This document shows positions 24,481 to 33,668 of a stretch of DNA of 64,000 nt, in pieces. The position numbers and the translations under genes are program-made. Below the pieces are notes generated by a model. It was given only the letters and a program-made list of their open reading frames with translations, was not told the DNA's origin and ran no database searches. Source of the stretch: SOIA01 sp964346585. Lineage in GTDB: Bacteria; Acidobacteriota; Aminicenantia; Aminicenantales; Aminicenantaceae. Position 1 is the first letter of the stretch, and each line of letters starts with the position of its first letter. The DNA lies in NCBI GenBank assembly GCA_964346585.1, contig CAYFVQ010000223.1, positions 1 to 64,000 on the forward strand, in the 5' to 3' direction.

Positions 24481-25716
24481 CTACAGACGAGATTCCAGCT
24501 CCTTCCTGAACTTTTTTGTTATGGAAAGGATGGGCATGGCCGCCGCATCACCCAAAGGACAGAGAGTCTTCCCCAGAATGTTCGATGCCAGCCGCAAGAT
24601 TTCATCCAAGTCTTTTTTGCTTCCTTTCCCCTCAATCATCCGCTTGACGATTTTATTAATCCATGAGGTTCCGATTCGGCAAGGTGTGCACTGCCCGCAG
24701 GACTCATGAGAATAGAATTTAGTGACAGCCTTGAGGACATCCAGCATGGATGTTCCGGTATCGATAACAATGATGGCGGCCGAACCCAACATGGATTCGG
24801 CGTTCACCAGAGAATCAAAATCCATCGGGATGTCTATCTCGTCAGCCTTCAAAACAGGAGCAGACATTCCTCCTGGAATAACAGCCTTCAGTTTCTTGCC
24901 TTTTTTCACACCACCGGCATGCTTATTTATGATCTCTTTCAGGGTTGTACCGATGGGAAGTTCATAAATTCCCGGCTTTTCAACCATACCGCTGACACCG
25001 AAAATTCTCGTACCCCCATCCTTGGGAAGCCCTTTTTTAATAAACCAATCGGCTCCGTTGAGTATGATCTGAGGAACGTTGGATATAGTTTCCACATTGT
25101 TAATGACTGTGGGGCACTGGAAAAGACCGACAGAAGCTGGGAAAGGAGGCTTAAGCCGCGGGTTCCCTCGTTTCCCTTCGAGTGATTCTAGGAGGGCTGT
25201 TTCCTCGCCACAGATATAGGCTCCTGCACCTCGATGGACAAACACATCCAGGGCAAACCCACTGTTCAGGATGTTTTCACCCAGAAACCCTTTATCATAC
25301 GCATCGGATATGGCCTCTTCGAGCCTGAGGGCGATGGCCTCGTATTCACCGCGTATGTATATATATGCGGTATGGATATCGACACAAAAGGAAGTGATGA
25401 TGATTCCTTCCAAGAGCATATGGGGATTATGGTTCATGATGTAGCGGTCTTTAAAAGTCCCCGGCTCTCCTTCATCGGCGTTCACGCACAGGTATTTCGG
25501 CTTATCCACCTTGGGAACAAATCCCCACTTGACTCCTGCGGGGAATCCTGCGCCGCCTCGCCCCCTGAGATTGGCTTTCTTCACCTCTTCTAAGATCTCC
25601 TCAGGCTTCATTTCGAGGGCTTTTTTGACAGCTTCATATCCTCCCTTTTTCACGTACTCGTCTATCATGAAGAAGTTCTTTAAGCCGAAGTGTTGGGTTA
25701 AGACTTTTTCAGCCAT
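24481..25716 (-). CDS. nuoF: NADH-quinone oxidoreductase subunit F
   Basis: This 411-residue subunit binds FMN, NADH and cluster N3. The NADH/FMN glycine-rich motif is LRGRGGAGFPAGVKWGF, the second motif is GAGAYICGEETALLESLEG, and the [4Fe-4S] cysteines are in ESCGQCTPCRIG plus a distal Cys in TLCPLGDAAAMP. The start MAEKVLTQHF fits the family without an N-terminal extension. It lies 4 bp from nuoE. As the NADH-oxidising subunit it shows that the complex takes electrons from NADH. Confidence 0.96.
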   Translation of the reverse strand: MAEKVLTQHFGLKNFFMIDEYVKKGGYEAVKKALEMKPEEILEEVKKANLRGRGGAGFPAGVKWGFVPKVDKPKYLCVNADEGEPGTFKDRYIMNHNPHMLLEGIIITSFCVDIHTAYIYIRGEYEAIALRLEEAISDAYDKGFLGENILNSGFALDVFVHRGAGAYICGEETALLESLEGKRGNPRLKPPFPASVGLFQCPTVINNVETISNVPQIILNGADWFIKKGLPKDGGTRIFGVSGMVEKPGIYELPIGTTLKEIINKHAGGVKKGKKLKAVIPGGMSAPVLKADEIDIPMDFDSLVNAESMLGSAAIIVIDTGTSMLDVLKAVTKFYSHESCGQCTPCRIGTSWINKIVKRMIEGKGSKKDLDEILRLASNILGKTLCPLGDAAAMPILSITKKFRKELESRL

Positions 25717-25720
25717 TTAT

Positions 25721-26194
25721 CTATTCCAAACCATCTAAGATTTTATCGATCTTTTTCTTGTCCAGATTCCCATAATAATCAAAATTAACCATCATGCAGG
25801 GAGCCTGTTCACAGGCACCCAGGCACTCCACCAAAGAGAGAGTGAATTTTTTATCTTTTGTTGTCTGCCCTGGTTTTATCCCCAATTTTCCTATTAAATA
25901 ATCAATCAACTTCTCGGATCCGAGAAGCGTACAACTCAAGTTGGAACAGACCTGGATATGAAATTTGCCAGTGGGCTCTCTCTCCAGCATAGTGTAGAAG
26001 GTCACAACTTCTCTCACGAGAATGGGCTTTATTCCCAGAATCTCAGCGACAAGTTTTTCTGAGTCTGGGGAGATGAAGCCGAATTCCTGTTGTGTAATAT
26101 GGAGTAACGGAAGGATGGCCGCTTCCTTCTGAGGGTAGCGAGCGACAATCTTATCGATTTTCTTTCGTGTCTTCGTAGAGAATCCAGGATTCAT
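25721..26194 (-). CDS. nuoE: NADH-quinone oxidoreductase subunit E
   Basis: This 157-residue thioredoxin-fold subunit carries the [2Fe-2S] cluster N1a. The four ligands are in CSNLSCTLLGS and CLGACEQAPCM. The N-terminal helical part (ILPLLHITQQEFGFISPDS) is typical. Its ATG overlaps the end of nuoD as ATGA (26191-26194). Length is standard. Confidence 0.95.
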   Translation of the reverse strand: MNPGFSTKTRKKIDKIVARYPQKEAAILPLLHITQQEFGFISPDSEKLVAEILGIKPILVREVVTFYTMLEREPTGKFHIQVCSNLSCTLLGSEKLIDYLIGKLGIKPGQTTKDKKFTLSLVECLGACEQAPCMMVNFDYYGNLDKKKIDKILDGLE

Positions 26195-27516
26195 CTATCC
26201 ATCTCTCCACCGATCATATTCACAGAGCCAAAGGTGGGAATGACATCCGCCACATAATGTCCATGAATCATCTCCTCGAGAGAAGCCATGACATGGAAGC
26301 ACGGAGCTCTCACGTGCAGTCGGTAGGGCTTATCCGTCCCGTCTGAAACAATGTAATACCCCAACTCACCATTGCCGCCTTCGACGGCGAAATACACCTC
26401 TCCTTTCGGAGGCCTGATGCCATGATCATCCATAAAGAATTTAAAATGGCTGATGAGCCCTTCTATCGATGTGTAGGTGTCTTCTTTGGGAGGCATGACC
26501 ACCTTTTTGTTCTTGGCGAGAATATCTTGATACTTGTCTTTTTCCGAGCCCTCTAAGTTGGGTGAAAGTATTATCTTTTTCTCGACCCTCTTCTCTCTCG
26601 ACATTTTTATCGCTTCTGCGGGTTCCATTCCCTTGGCCATGGTTCTGGCTGATGATTTAGGTATTTTCTCCATGGCCTGCTCGATGATCCGGAGGCTCTG
26701 TTCCATCTCTCTCATCCGGACTATGTAGCGGTCATAATTATCTCCTCGATCACCGAGCGGAACCTCGAAATCCATCTGGTCATAGACTAAATAAGGAAAC
26801 GTTTTGCGGACATCAAAGTAAACTCCGGTGGAACGTAAGCAGGGTCCGGTCCATCCATAGTTGATGGCTGTTTCTGGGTTAACAACAGCGATATCTCTGG
26901 TTCGGTCCATGAATATTTTATTTTTATCCAGGAGGCCGTGAACATCTTTCAAAACTTTCCTCGTTTCGATGACTGCCTTTTTCAGAACCTCCTCATAGCC
27001 GGGATGAAGGTCGGACCGGACTCCCCCGATCCGGATGTGAGAAGTTGTCATGCGGGCGCCTGTCGTTTGCTCGATAACGTCCCAGATGAACTCACGCGCT
27101 TTCATCTTGTAGAGGAGAATTGTGAAGGCTCCGCATTCCATGGCCATAGCCGCGATGCAGGTGAGATGATCAGAGATACGGGAAAGCTCGCTCAGGATGA
27201 CCCGGATGTACTGAGCCTTTTCAGGGACTTCGATGCCCAGCATCTTCTCCATTGTCATCACGTAGCCCAGGTTATTGATCAGCGGAGAGACATAATTCAT
27301 CCGGTCTGTGTAAGGAAGGAGGTTAAAGTACGTTTTATGTTCGCAGGTTTTTTCGAATCCCCTGTGCAAATACCCGACTTCCACTTCAGAATTAAGGATC
27401 CGTTCGCCATCCAGCTCAACCATGATCCGGATAGTCCCGTGCATTGCTGGATGTGAAGGACCCATGTTGATCATGAGGCTGTCTTTTTTTGCTTCTTTCT
27501 GTATTCTCGTCGACAT
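26191..27516 (-). CDS. nuoD: NADH-quinone oxidoreductase subunit D
   Basis: This 441-residue 49-kDa-type subunit shapes the quinone site together with NuoB. Family motifs are MGPSHPAMHGTIR, GYLHRGFEKTCE and YVSPL near the N terminus, SHIRIGGVRSDLHPGYEE in the middle, and the conserved C-terminal end PTFGSVNMIGGEMDR. It is slightly longer than typical because of a Lys/Glu-rich insert before the C-terminal quarter (around residues 310-345). It is separate from nuoC (no nuoCD fusion), 1 bp apart. Confidence 0.96.
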   Translation of the reverse strand: MSTRIQKEAKKDSLMINMGPSHPAMHGTIRIMVELDGERILNSEVEVGYLHRGFEKTCEHKTYFNLLPYTDRMNYVSPLINNLGYVMTMEKMLGIEVPEKAQYIRVILSELSRISDHLTCIAAMAMECGAFTILLYKMKAREFIWDVIEQTTGARMTTSHIRIGGVRSDLHPGYEEVLKKAVIETRKVLKDVHGLLDKNKIFMDRTRDIAVVNPETAINYGWTGPCLRSTGVYFDVRKTFPYLVYDQMDFEVPLGDRGDNYDRYIVRMREMEQSLRIIEQAMEKIPKSSARTMAKGMEPAEAIKMSREKRVEKKIILSPNLEGSEKDKYQDILAKNKKVVMPPKEDTYTSIEGLISHFKFFMDDHGIRPPKGEVYFAVEGGNGELGYYIVSDGTDKPYRLHVRAPCFHVMASLEEMIHGHYVADVIPTFGSVNMIGGEMDR

Positions 27517-27517
27517 T

Positions 27518-27997
27518 TTACTTTCTCAGGGGAATACGCGGTTGGCGTTTGCGCAGCGGATAATCCTTGCGCAGTGGGTAGCCCTCGAATCCGTCATACA
27601 TGAAGAGTCGTCTCAAGTCTGGATGGCCGTAAAAACGAACTCCGAACATGTCATAGACCTCTCTTTCCAGCCAGTTGGCATTCTTCCAGATGGAAGACAA
27701 AGATTCGATTGAGAGGTTTTTTTCCGATAGAGGAACGTTTATTCTTAACCGGTGTTTCTCTGCGAGAGAAAGCAGATGATAGACCATCTCGAACCGCGGC
27801 TCACGGCCAAGATAGTCCACACAGGTGATATCGAGCAGCATGGTGTACTCATAAGGTTCCTGTTTCAGGAATTGAACAAGCTCGCCAAGGAAATCCCGGT
27901 CGATTACAACCGTGTCGTCCCCGAATTCAGACGATGTCTCTTTGATCTTCTCAGGGAACTTCTGTTTGAGTTCCTCAACTATTTTCTTTTTTTCCAT
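27518..27997 (-). CDS. nuoC: NADH-quinone oxidoreductase subunit C
   Basis: This 159-residue 30-kDa-type subunit shows the signature WLEREVYDMFGVRFYGHPDLRR near residue 100-120 and ends in PLRKDYPLRKRQPRIPLRK. I place the start at 27997 (MEKKKIVEEL), which overlaps the nuoB end by 19 bp; the open frame extends 27 codons further back inside nuoB, but that part has no family likeness. The ribosome site is weak, consistent with coupling to nuoB. Confidence 0.92.
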   Translation of the reverse strand: MEKKKIVEELKQKFPEKIKETSSEFGDDTVVIDRDFLGELVQFLKQEPYEYTMLLDITCVDYLGREPRFEMVYHLLSLAEKHRLRINVPLSEKNLSIESLSSIWKNANWLEREVYDMFGVRFYGHPDLRRLFMYDGFEGYPLRKDYPLRKRQPRIPLRK

Positions 27998-28452
27998 TTC
28001 CAATCTTGCTCTTGGTTTTGAATCTTTTCCTGCAGTTTGATTAATGCGTCCAAAACTGTCTCTGGCCGGGGCGGGCATCCGGGAATGTAAACGTCCACCG
28101 GAATAACTTGGTCAATGCCTTGAACGACGGCATAATTGTCGTAAATGCCTCCGCTCACAGCGCATGTCCCAAAAGCAATGACAAATTTAGGCTCGGTCAT
28201 TTGTTCATAGACCGTGCGCAGAATAGGCGCCTCCTTCTGGGATATTGTCCCCACTACGAGAATCATATCGGATTGACGGGGAGAAAACCTCGTCCACCCG
28301 GCCCCAAACCGGTCTAAATCAAAATGAGCACAGGCCGCGGACATGTATTCCATTCCACAGCAGGCTGTCACAAAAGGATAATGAAAAAGGGAAAATTTCC
28401 GGGCCCATCCCAGGATATGATTGAATTTTGTAGTTATGAAGCTTCCTTTCAT
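27979..28452 (-). CDS. nuoB: NADH-quinone oxidoreductase subunit B
   Basis: This 157-residue subunit holds cluster N2, the immediate electron donor to quinone. Ligand motifs are the tandem Cys in TACCGMEYM, the Cys in AFGTCAVSGGIYDNY and YIPGCPPRPE. RFGAGWTRFSPRQSD is the usual surface near the quinone site. It ends with TAG and overlaps nuoC. It lies 36 bp after nuoA. Confidence 0.95.
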   Translation of the reverse strand: MKGSFITTKFNHILGWARKFSLFHYPFVTACCGMEYMSAACAHFDLDRFGAGWTRFSPRQSDMILVVGTISQKEAPILRTVYEQMTEPKFVIAFGTCAVSGGIYDNYAVVQGIDQVIPVDVYIPGCPPRPETVLDALIKLQEKIQNQEQDWKWKKRK

Positions 28453-28488
28453 GTTCGTCTTTCTTTACTGCAGATTACTCAATAAGTT

Positions 28489-28833
28489 TCATTCCCACTG
28501 AAAAGCGCCCTTTTTCCAAGCATAGACAAAACCCAGCACGATGACTACCATATACGCAAACATGATAACTAACGCTGTGGTCCCCATTTCTTTAAACACG
28601 AGTGCCCACGGGAAGAAAAAGACCACTTCGATGTCGAAAAGGAGAAAAAGAAAAGCCACGACATAAAACTTAATGGGAACAGGATTGATTCCCTCCTGAA
28701 GATAAGGGCTCCCACATTCAAAGGGACTTTCCTTGGCGGGATTGGTTTTTGTCGGTCCCAGGAATTTGTTCATCAATATTAGAACGACTCCCAGAATACC
28801 GAAAACGAGGAAAACAAGGAAAAGTTCTATCAT
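28489..28833 (-). CDS. nuoA: NADH-quinone oxidoreductase subunit A
   Basis: This 114-residue membrane subunit has three hydrophobic helices (residues about 2-22, 55-78 and 85-107). The conserved loop is ESPFECGSPYLQEG, and the second helix contains the acidic FDIEVVFFFPWA. It is the first gene of the leftward nuoABCDEFGHI series and begins about 26 bp from a candidate promoter. Confidence 0.95.
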   Translation of the reverse strand: MIELFLVFLVFGILGVVLILMNKFLGPTKTNPAKESPFECGSPYLQEGINPVPIKFYVVAFLFLLFDIEVVFFFPWALVFKEMGTTALVIMFAYMVVIVLGFVYAWKKGAFQWE

Positions 28834-28858
28834 GAGCTTCCGTAAAATAAAGGCATAA

Positions 28859-28887
28859 ATTTTATAAAAATAAATTTAAATTTGCAA
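28859..28887 (-). promoter_or_regulatory. Candidate promoter of the nuo operon
   Basis: On the minus strand TTGCAA (28882-28887) and TAAAAT (28859-28864) are 17 bp apart in a very AT-rich stretch just before nuoA. The -35 box is only a four-of-six match, so this is a moderate candidate. The predicted start would leave a leader of about 20 nt before the ATG at 28833. Confidence 0.45.
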
Positions 28888-29014
28888 ACATTTTGAAAAT
28901 TTTTTTTAAATAAGGGTTCAGGCCTCGAATTTTGGACATTTAATCTAGAAATTCTGCTGTTCAAACCACGTTCCTATCGCTAAAGATAATCTGTTTAATG
29001 ACGAATCCTGTCCC

Positions 29015-30421
29015 CTACCCGTTCAAGATATGAATGGCCTCATTCTTGACTTTCAAGGCGGCTTCCATGACCGCTTCGGATAATGTGGGGTGAATATGGA
29101 TTGAAGAAGATATCTCTTGAACTTTCAATCCCTTGCTCATGGCTAGGGTAATTTCAGAGATGAATTCACTCGCATTCGGAGCGAGAACATGAGCACCGAT
29201 GATGAAGTCGGCCTCATCCGCGATGATCTTGACCATCCCCTCCTGTCTTCCCAATGTGAGCGCTCGGCCGTTGGCTTGAAGAGTAAAAAGGCCTGTCTGT
29301 ATCTTCATCCCCTGTTCCTTCGCTTCTTCTTCGGTCAAACCCACTGATGTAAATTCAGGGTCAGTGTAGACAGCCATCGGCAGTGCCTTATAACTCATTT
29401 CCTTGTGTTTTCCCGCTGCGTTTTCGACTGCAACTAAACCTTCATGCGACGCTTTATGCGCGAGAAGCTTTCCGCCGATTAAATCGCCTATTGCATAAAC
29501 GCCTGGAATATTTGTTTCAAGCTGAGAATTGACACAGACCCAGCCGCCATCATCTGTTGAAAGCCCAGGATCTTTCGCACTCAATCCCTCTGAGTTAGGA
29601 GTCCTGCCCACGGCCAACAGCACTTTTTCTGCTTCAAACTCAAAAGGAGATTTTGATTCCAAGCTCGTTCCTTTTAGGAACACTTTTCCATCGATGATTT
29701 GACTGGATTCAATTTTCATTTGTGTATAGACATGGAGTCCCTGAGCCTTCAGAATCCTCTCCAGGCGTTTGACTGTTTCCTTATCACTTTCAGGTAGCAC
29801 GGTGGGCAGGATTTCCAGAATCGAGACCTCTGAGCCAAGCCTCTGGTAAATCGTCCCCATCTCTAATCCGATCGCGCCTGCACCTATGACAATCATCCTC
29901 CGGGGGATGTCTTCAAATTCAAGCGCTTCCCGGGAAGTCACAATCTCCTTTCCATTTGGTTTAAGGAATGGAAGTTCCGCCGGCCGGCTTCCTGTTGCGA
30001 TGATAATTTTCTCCGCGTCTAGGATTTGCTCCCCTTCTTCATCAGACATGACTGAGACTTTGTTCTTTCCCTTAATCAACCCTTCTCCATCGATTATTTT
30101 GACGCCATTTTTTTGCAGAAGGAATTCCAATCCTTTGACCAGCCTTTCCACAGCCCTGCTTTTCTCCTCCTGAACTCTTTTCCAGTTGCATTGGATTTCT
30201 TCTAAAGGTCCGTCCAGATTTCTGTTGGCTTTAAGCTCTTTATAGATTTTAGTCTGATGCAGAAGAAATTTGGCGGGAATGCATCCATAATTCATGCATG
30301 TCCCCCCTATTTTATGCTTTTCAATCAGGAGAACCTTTTTTTTCAGCTGGGCCCCTCTAATAGCTGCAACGTATCCTCCAGGACCTCCTCCGATTATGAT
30401 GAAATCCCACTTCTTATCCAT
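29015..30421 (-). CDS. lpdA: Dihydrolipoyl dehydrogenase
   Basis: This 468-residue FAD/NAD-dependent flavoprotein reoxidises dihydrolipoyl groups of 2-oxoacid dehydrogenase or glycine-cleavage complexes. The FAD motif is IIGGGPGGYVAA. The redox disulphide is GGTCMNYGCIP (Cys 42 and 47), with Met in place of the usual Leu. The NAD motif is VIGAGAIGLEMG, the second FAD motif is GVYAIGDLIGGKLLAHKASHEG, and the C-terminal dimer His is in HIHPTLSEAV. No E1/E2 genes are adjacent. It is a single gene between nuoA and the receptor gene. Confidence 0.94.
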   Translation of the reverse strand: MDKKWDFIIIGGGPGGYVAAIRGAQLKKKVLLIEKHKIGGTCMNYGCIPAKFLLHQTKIYKELKANRNLDGPLEEIQCNWKRVQEEKSRAVERLVKGLEFLLQKNGVKIIDGEGLIKGKNKVSVMSDEEGEQILDAEKIIIATGSRPAELPFLKPNGKEIVTSREALEFEDIPRRMIVIGAGAIGLEMGTIYQRLGSEVSILEILPTVLPESDKETVKRLERILKAQGLHVYTQMKIESSQIIDGKVFLKGTSLESKSPFEFEAEKVLLAVGRTPNSEGLSAKDPGLSTDDGGWVCVNSQLETNIPGVYAIGDLIGGKLLAHKASHEGLVAVENAAGKHKEMSYKALPMAVYTDPEFTSVGLTEEEAKEQGMKIQTGLFTLQANGRALTLGRQEGMVKIIADEADFIIGAHVLAPNASEFISEITLAMSKGLKVQEISSSIHIHPTLSEAVMEAALKVKNEAIHILNG

Positions 30422-30622
30422 TTTCCCTCTCTCTCCAAAATTCAGGTAGTTAATCTCATTCTATTCTTATTGAAAACTTCGTCCGAAGCAATCAATTTAA
30501 TAATATTCCGGAAGATCCAAACAACCGGAAAGTGCCAAGATGGGATTATTATACTTTTCTCTCTTGTCATTTTAAACTCAATTCAGGAATATAATAATAA
30601 AAATAATTCACGCTTAAATTAT

Positions 30623-30710
30623 AAATGGGTCAGGTATTATTGAAGTTTATGCCTTGTGACAAAGATTAAGCTGGATATCTTGAAACATTGATAAGGCCTG
30701 ACCCCAAATT
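30623..30710. repeat. REP-like inverted motif pair
   Basis: Inside the 350-bp gap between lpdA and the receptor gene, GGGTCAGG (30627-30634) is matched in inverted orientation by CCTGACCC (30697-30704). The word TGACCCCA recurs at 59776 before nusA. Such GGGTCAGG/CCTGACCC palindromic pairs are seen in genomes with REP-type elements, but no REP transposase is present here. Apart from a possible promoter, the rest of the gap shows no gene. Confidence 0.4.
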
Positions 30711-30740
30711 AAAAAAGGAGCCTGTTCCTTTTCTTTTCTA

Positions 30741-30770
30741 TTGACAGGCAGAAGTAAATCAGTAAAAAAT
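30741..30770 (+). promoter_or_regulatory. Weak candidate promoter before the receptor gene
   Basis: A perfect TTGACA (30741-30746) is followed after 16 bp by TAAAAA or after 18 bp by AAAAAT. If used, transcription would begin near 30775, downstream of the first in-frame ATG (30772). That would favour the ATG at 30793, which follows GAGGAGA closely. Confidence 0.35.
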
Positions 30771-30771
30771 A

Positions 30772-33567
30772 ATGAGAATTCAAAAGAGGAGAATGAGCGA
30801 GTTGAAAGAATCCTGCCCTCAAAAATTATATATACTATTGACTCTTGTTATTAGTCTCTGGTCGATAGCTCCTCCCACACCGGCTGAAGATTTTGGAAAC
30901 TTTTGGGGCATGGTTTCAGATGGCAATCAAAATCCCATTCAAAATGCCACAATCTCTCTTTCTTTAAAAAACCATGATTTCAAAAAAATCCTACTCAGTG
31001 ATTCATCCGGACTATTCAGAGTGAGCGGCCTCCCTCTTGGGTGTTACACGATACTTTTCGAAGCGGAAGGATATCAATCCCATACCCAAGAAGAGGTCTA
31101 CCTCGAACCCTCTCAATCGTTATATCTTAGAGCGACCTTGAGTCCGAACGAAAAAGAAGCGTCTTCCTTTTCTAAAGTCCTTCATTTGGATTATTCAAAC
31201 AGTCTCTATCAGACCATTATCGATGAATCCCAGATTAAACAACTCCCCACTGCCCACAATATCTGGTCATTCATTGAAAACCAAGATTTGTCCTCAACGA
31301 CAAACAGGATTGATGTGGGAGGTTTATGGGGAATCATTCCTTCACTTTTCAGTTCAAGAGGCAGCTGCTCGTGGACGCAGAACACCTATCGTCTCAACGG
31401 GCTGGACGTCACGGACCCGTATTGGACAGGGATGCCTCTCTTCATTCCCGAGTTGCACTCGATCCACTTCACTCAATTGATCAATGCCGGACAGCCTCCT
31501 TCGACCCTTTTCCCGGGGGCCTGTTTGGATATTCTAACTCATGAAGGAACAGACCGATATCGAGGAGAGATATCCGCCTTCTATATCCACAAGAAACTTC
31601 AAAGCACAAACATAACACCAGCCCTTGAGGAAGAAGGATTGAATGACAGCCACTCTTTTAATCATCTCGGGGAGGGAAATTTCACCTTCTCCGGCCCCGT
31701 CATTCCACGAAAACTTCATTTCTTCGCATCTCTATCCGCTTCCCAAGTGTCGCGAGATATCGCTGAGTTTAAGGAGACGGATAAATCTTCGATCCTGTCA
31801 GGATTTCTCAGTTTGAATTATGGGCATTCAGAAAGTTCCTTCCATTTTCTCTGGACGGGACAGAACATCATGCATGACTCGTACGGCGCTGGAAGAGACA
31901 TTCCTTACTCAACCACATCAGACCGTCAAGACACGTACAATATCATTCAGGGAATCTGGAAAAAAAGGATGAAAGATATCCATTTCATCAAGGTGGGTGT
32001 CAGCTATGCCCATGGATATATCCGGTCTAATTATCAAAATCGTCAATCCGGCCAGCATGGAGTCGAAATCTTTAAAGACATCCCGACTGGAACAGCCCCC
32101 TTTACCGGGTGGGACAAGCGCAGCTCTATCACTTTTCTTGGCCAAGGAGAATCACTCGTCTCAGGCTTTCTCAAAGCTCAACATAGATTTCAATACGGAT
32201 TTCAAGCGCAATACTGCTGCTCTTCTTCAGAAAAAAGCACTCAGGACAATCTCCACCTTCACTTTTTCGAAGGATTGCCTCTTGAAGTGATCAGGTACAA
32301 CACACCGGTCCAGCATAGAGAATCCGCCTTTCATATGAGTCTTTTCGCGCAAGACTCCATTACACTTTCTAATCATATCTCTTTTTTCCTGGGCTGCCAC
32401 CTGGCTTTGAATCACGGCTGGCTTCCCTCTCAGACACCAAACGCTGTATTCAGCCGAAGCCCCAGTGCTCTCGAAGGAAGAAACCGTATTTCTTGGTTCA
32501 ACCTATCTCCTCGTTTAGGCTTTATTCTCCCCTTATCCAAATCCAGGTCCTCTGCTCTCAGGATGTCGATTGCTCGCTACTATTTCACTCTACCTCTCCG
32601 TTTCCTGACATACGGGAACCCCAGTGGACTCGGAGGCCTTGTTTATTCCTGGAACGACCTGAACGCAGATAATCAGTTTCAAGAAGGAGAATCCGGAGAG
32701 CTCCTGAGACGGGAAGGGCCTTTTTTTTCCAGCATAGATCCTGATTTGAAAAGGCCATACACGAATGAATTCTCGATCTCATTCACCCATGTGTTCGGCT
32801 CCAACTGGTACTTAACTGTGGGCGGCTTTTACAGGGAAAATCGAAACCTGATCGAGACTCTGAACACAGGTATCCCTTTCTCCGCGTACCAGCCAGTATC
32901 ATTCTTCGATATTGGCGACGACAGAGTCCCCAACACAAGGGACGACCTCGAATTCACTGTCTACAATCAGAACATCGGAACTCTGGGCCAGGATTTCTTC
33001 CTCCTCACCAATCCGGAATCAGAAAAAAGAGTGTCCAAATACCACGGATTTGACGTCACTCTAGTTAAGAAATACAGTTCGAAATTCACTTTTTTCCTTT
33101 CGCTCACAGCGATCAGAGCCGTGGGGAGTACAAGCCCTGGCAATACAGAATGGGAAAACGATGATGGTATCGTGGGCACTCTGTACGACAATCCCAATAC
33201 TCTCATCAACGCTGAAGGAAGGATGCGCTTTGACAGAGGCTACACAGGTAGGATCGGAATCAATTTTATGGCTCCATTCGGAATAAGGATTGGATGTGTG
33301 GTTAAATACTATGACGGCCAGCCTTTTGCGCGCAAGATCATCGTGACCGGGATGAACCAGGGTCCCTTTATCATCCAGGCCCATCCCCGAGGCGTTGCCA
33401 GATACGAGTACAACAGGACTGTGGATATCCGGCTGGAGAAACCCGTGAATTTTGGCCAGACACGAATGAGAATCATTCTGGATGCGTTCAATCTTATCAA
33501 CAGGAATCTGGCCACTGAGGAAAACGAATGGACAGGGCCTGAATTTCCTCTCCGGTTTGCCACATAG
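30772..33567 (+). CDS. TonB-dependent-receptor-like outer-membrane protein, last strand lost to an in-frame TAG
   Basis: This is a 931-residue outer-membrane protein. A signal peptide (hydrophobic residues about 17-35) is followed by a carboxypeptidase-regulatory-like beta domain (about 42-125, with VSDGNQNPIQNATISL and GLPLGCYTILFEAEGY). A reduced plug-like region and a long series of barrel strands follow, up to RMRIILDAFNLINRN and GPEFPLRFAT. The frame stops at TAG (33565-33567). The same frame continues directly with IQSPRVFRLGLVLEF and a second TAG at 33615, which is the expected final barrel strand with its terminal Phe. The first TAG thus replaces a codon, probably CAG, inside a conserved ending. 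The start may be 30772 or 30793. No TonB/ExbBD genes are nearby. The ligand is unknown. Confidence 0.88.
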   Translation: MRIQKRRMSELKESCPQKLYILLTLVISLWSIAPPTPAEDFGNFWGMVSDGNQNPIQNATISLSLKNHDFKKILLSDSSGLFRVSGLPLGCYTILFEAEGYQSHTQEEVYLEPSQSLYLRATLSPNEKEASSFSKVLHLDYSNSLYQTIIDESQIKQLPTAHNIWSFIENQDLSSTTNRIDVGGLWGIIPSLFSSRGSCSWTQNTYRLNGLDVTDPYWTGMPLFIPELHSIHFTQLINAGQPPSTLFPGACLDILTHEGTDRYRGEISAFYIHKKLQSTNITPALEEEGLNDSHSFNHLGEGNFTFSGPVIPRKLHFFASLSASQVSRDIAEFKETDKSSILSGFLSLNYGHSESSFHFLWTGQNIMHDSYGAGRDIPYSTTSDRQDTYNIIQGIWKKRMKDIHFIKVGVSYAHGYIRSNYQNRQSGQHGVEIFKDIPTGTAPFTGWDKRSSITFLGQGESLVSGFLKAQHRFQYGFQAQYCCSSSEKSTQDNLHLHFFEGLPLEVIRYNTPVQHRESAFHMSLFAQDSITLSNHISFFLGCHLALNHGWLPSQTPNAVFSRSPSALEGRNRISWFNLSPRLGFILPLSKSRSSALRMSIARYYFTLPLRFLTYGNPSGLGGLVYSWNDLNADNQFQEGESGELLRREGPFFSSIDPDLKRPYTNEFSISFTHVFGSNWYLTVGGFYRENRNLIETLNTGIPFSAYQPVSFFDIGDDRVPNTRDDLEFTVYNQNIGTLGQDFFLLTNPESEKRVSKYHGFDVTLVKKYSSKFTFFLSLTAIRAVGSTSPGNTEWENDDGIVGTLYDNPNTLINAEGRMRFDRGYTGRIGINFMAPFGIRIGCVVKYYDGQPFARKIIVTGMNQGPFIIQAHPRGVARYEYNRTVDIRLEKPVNFGQTRMRIILDAFNLINRNLATEENEWTGPEFPLRFAT

Positions 33568-33668
33568 ATCCAATCCCCCAGAGTTTTTCGTCTGGGTTTG
33601 GTGCTTGAGTTCTAGAAGAGTGGTAGACTTTGATCGAATCCACATGGTGAACAGTTATATAAAAAAAT

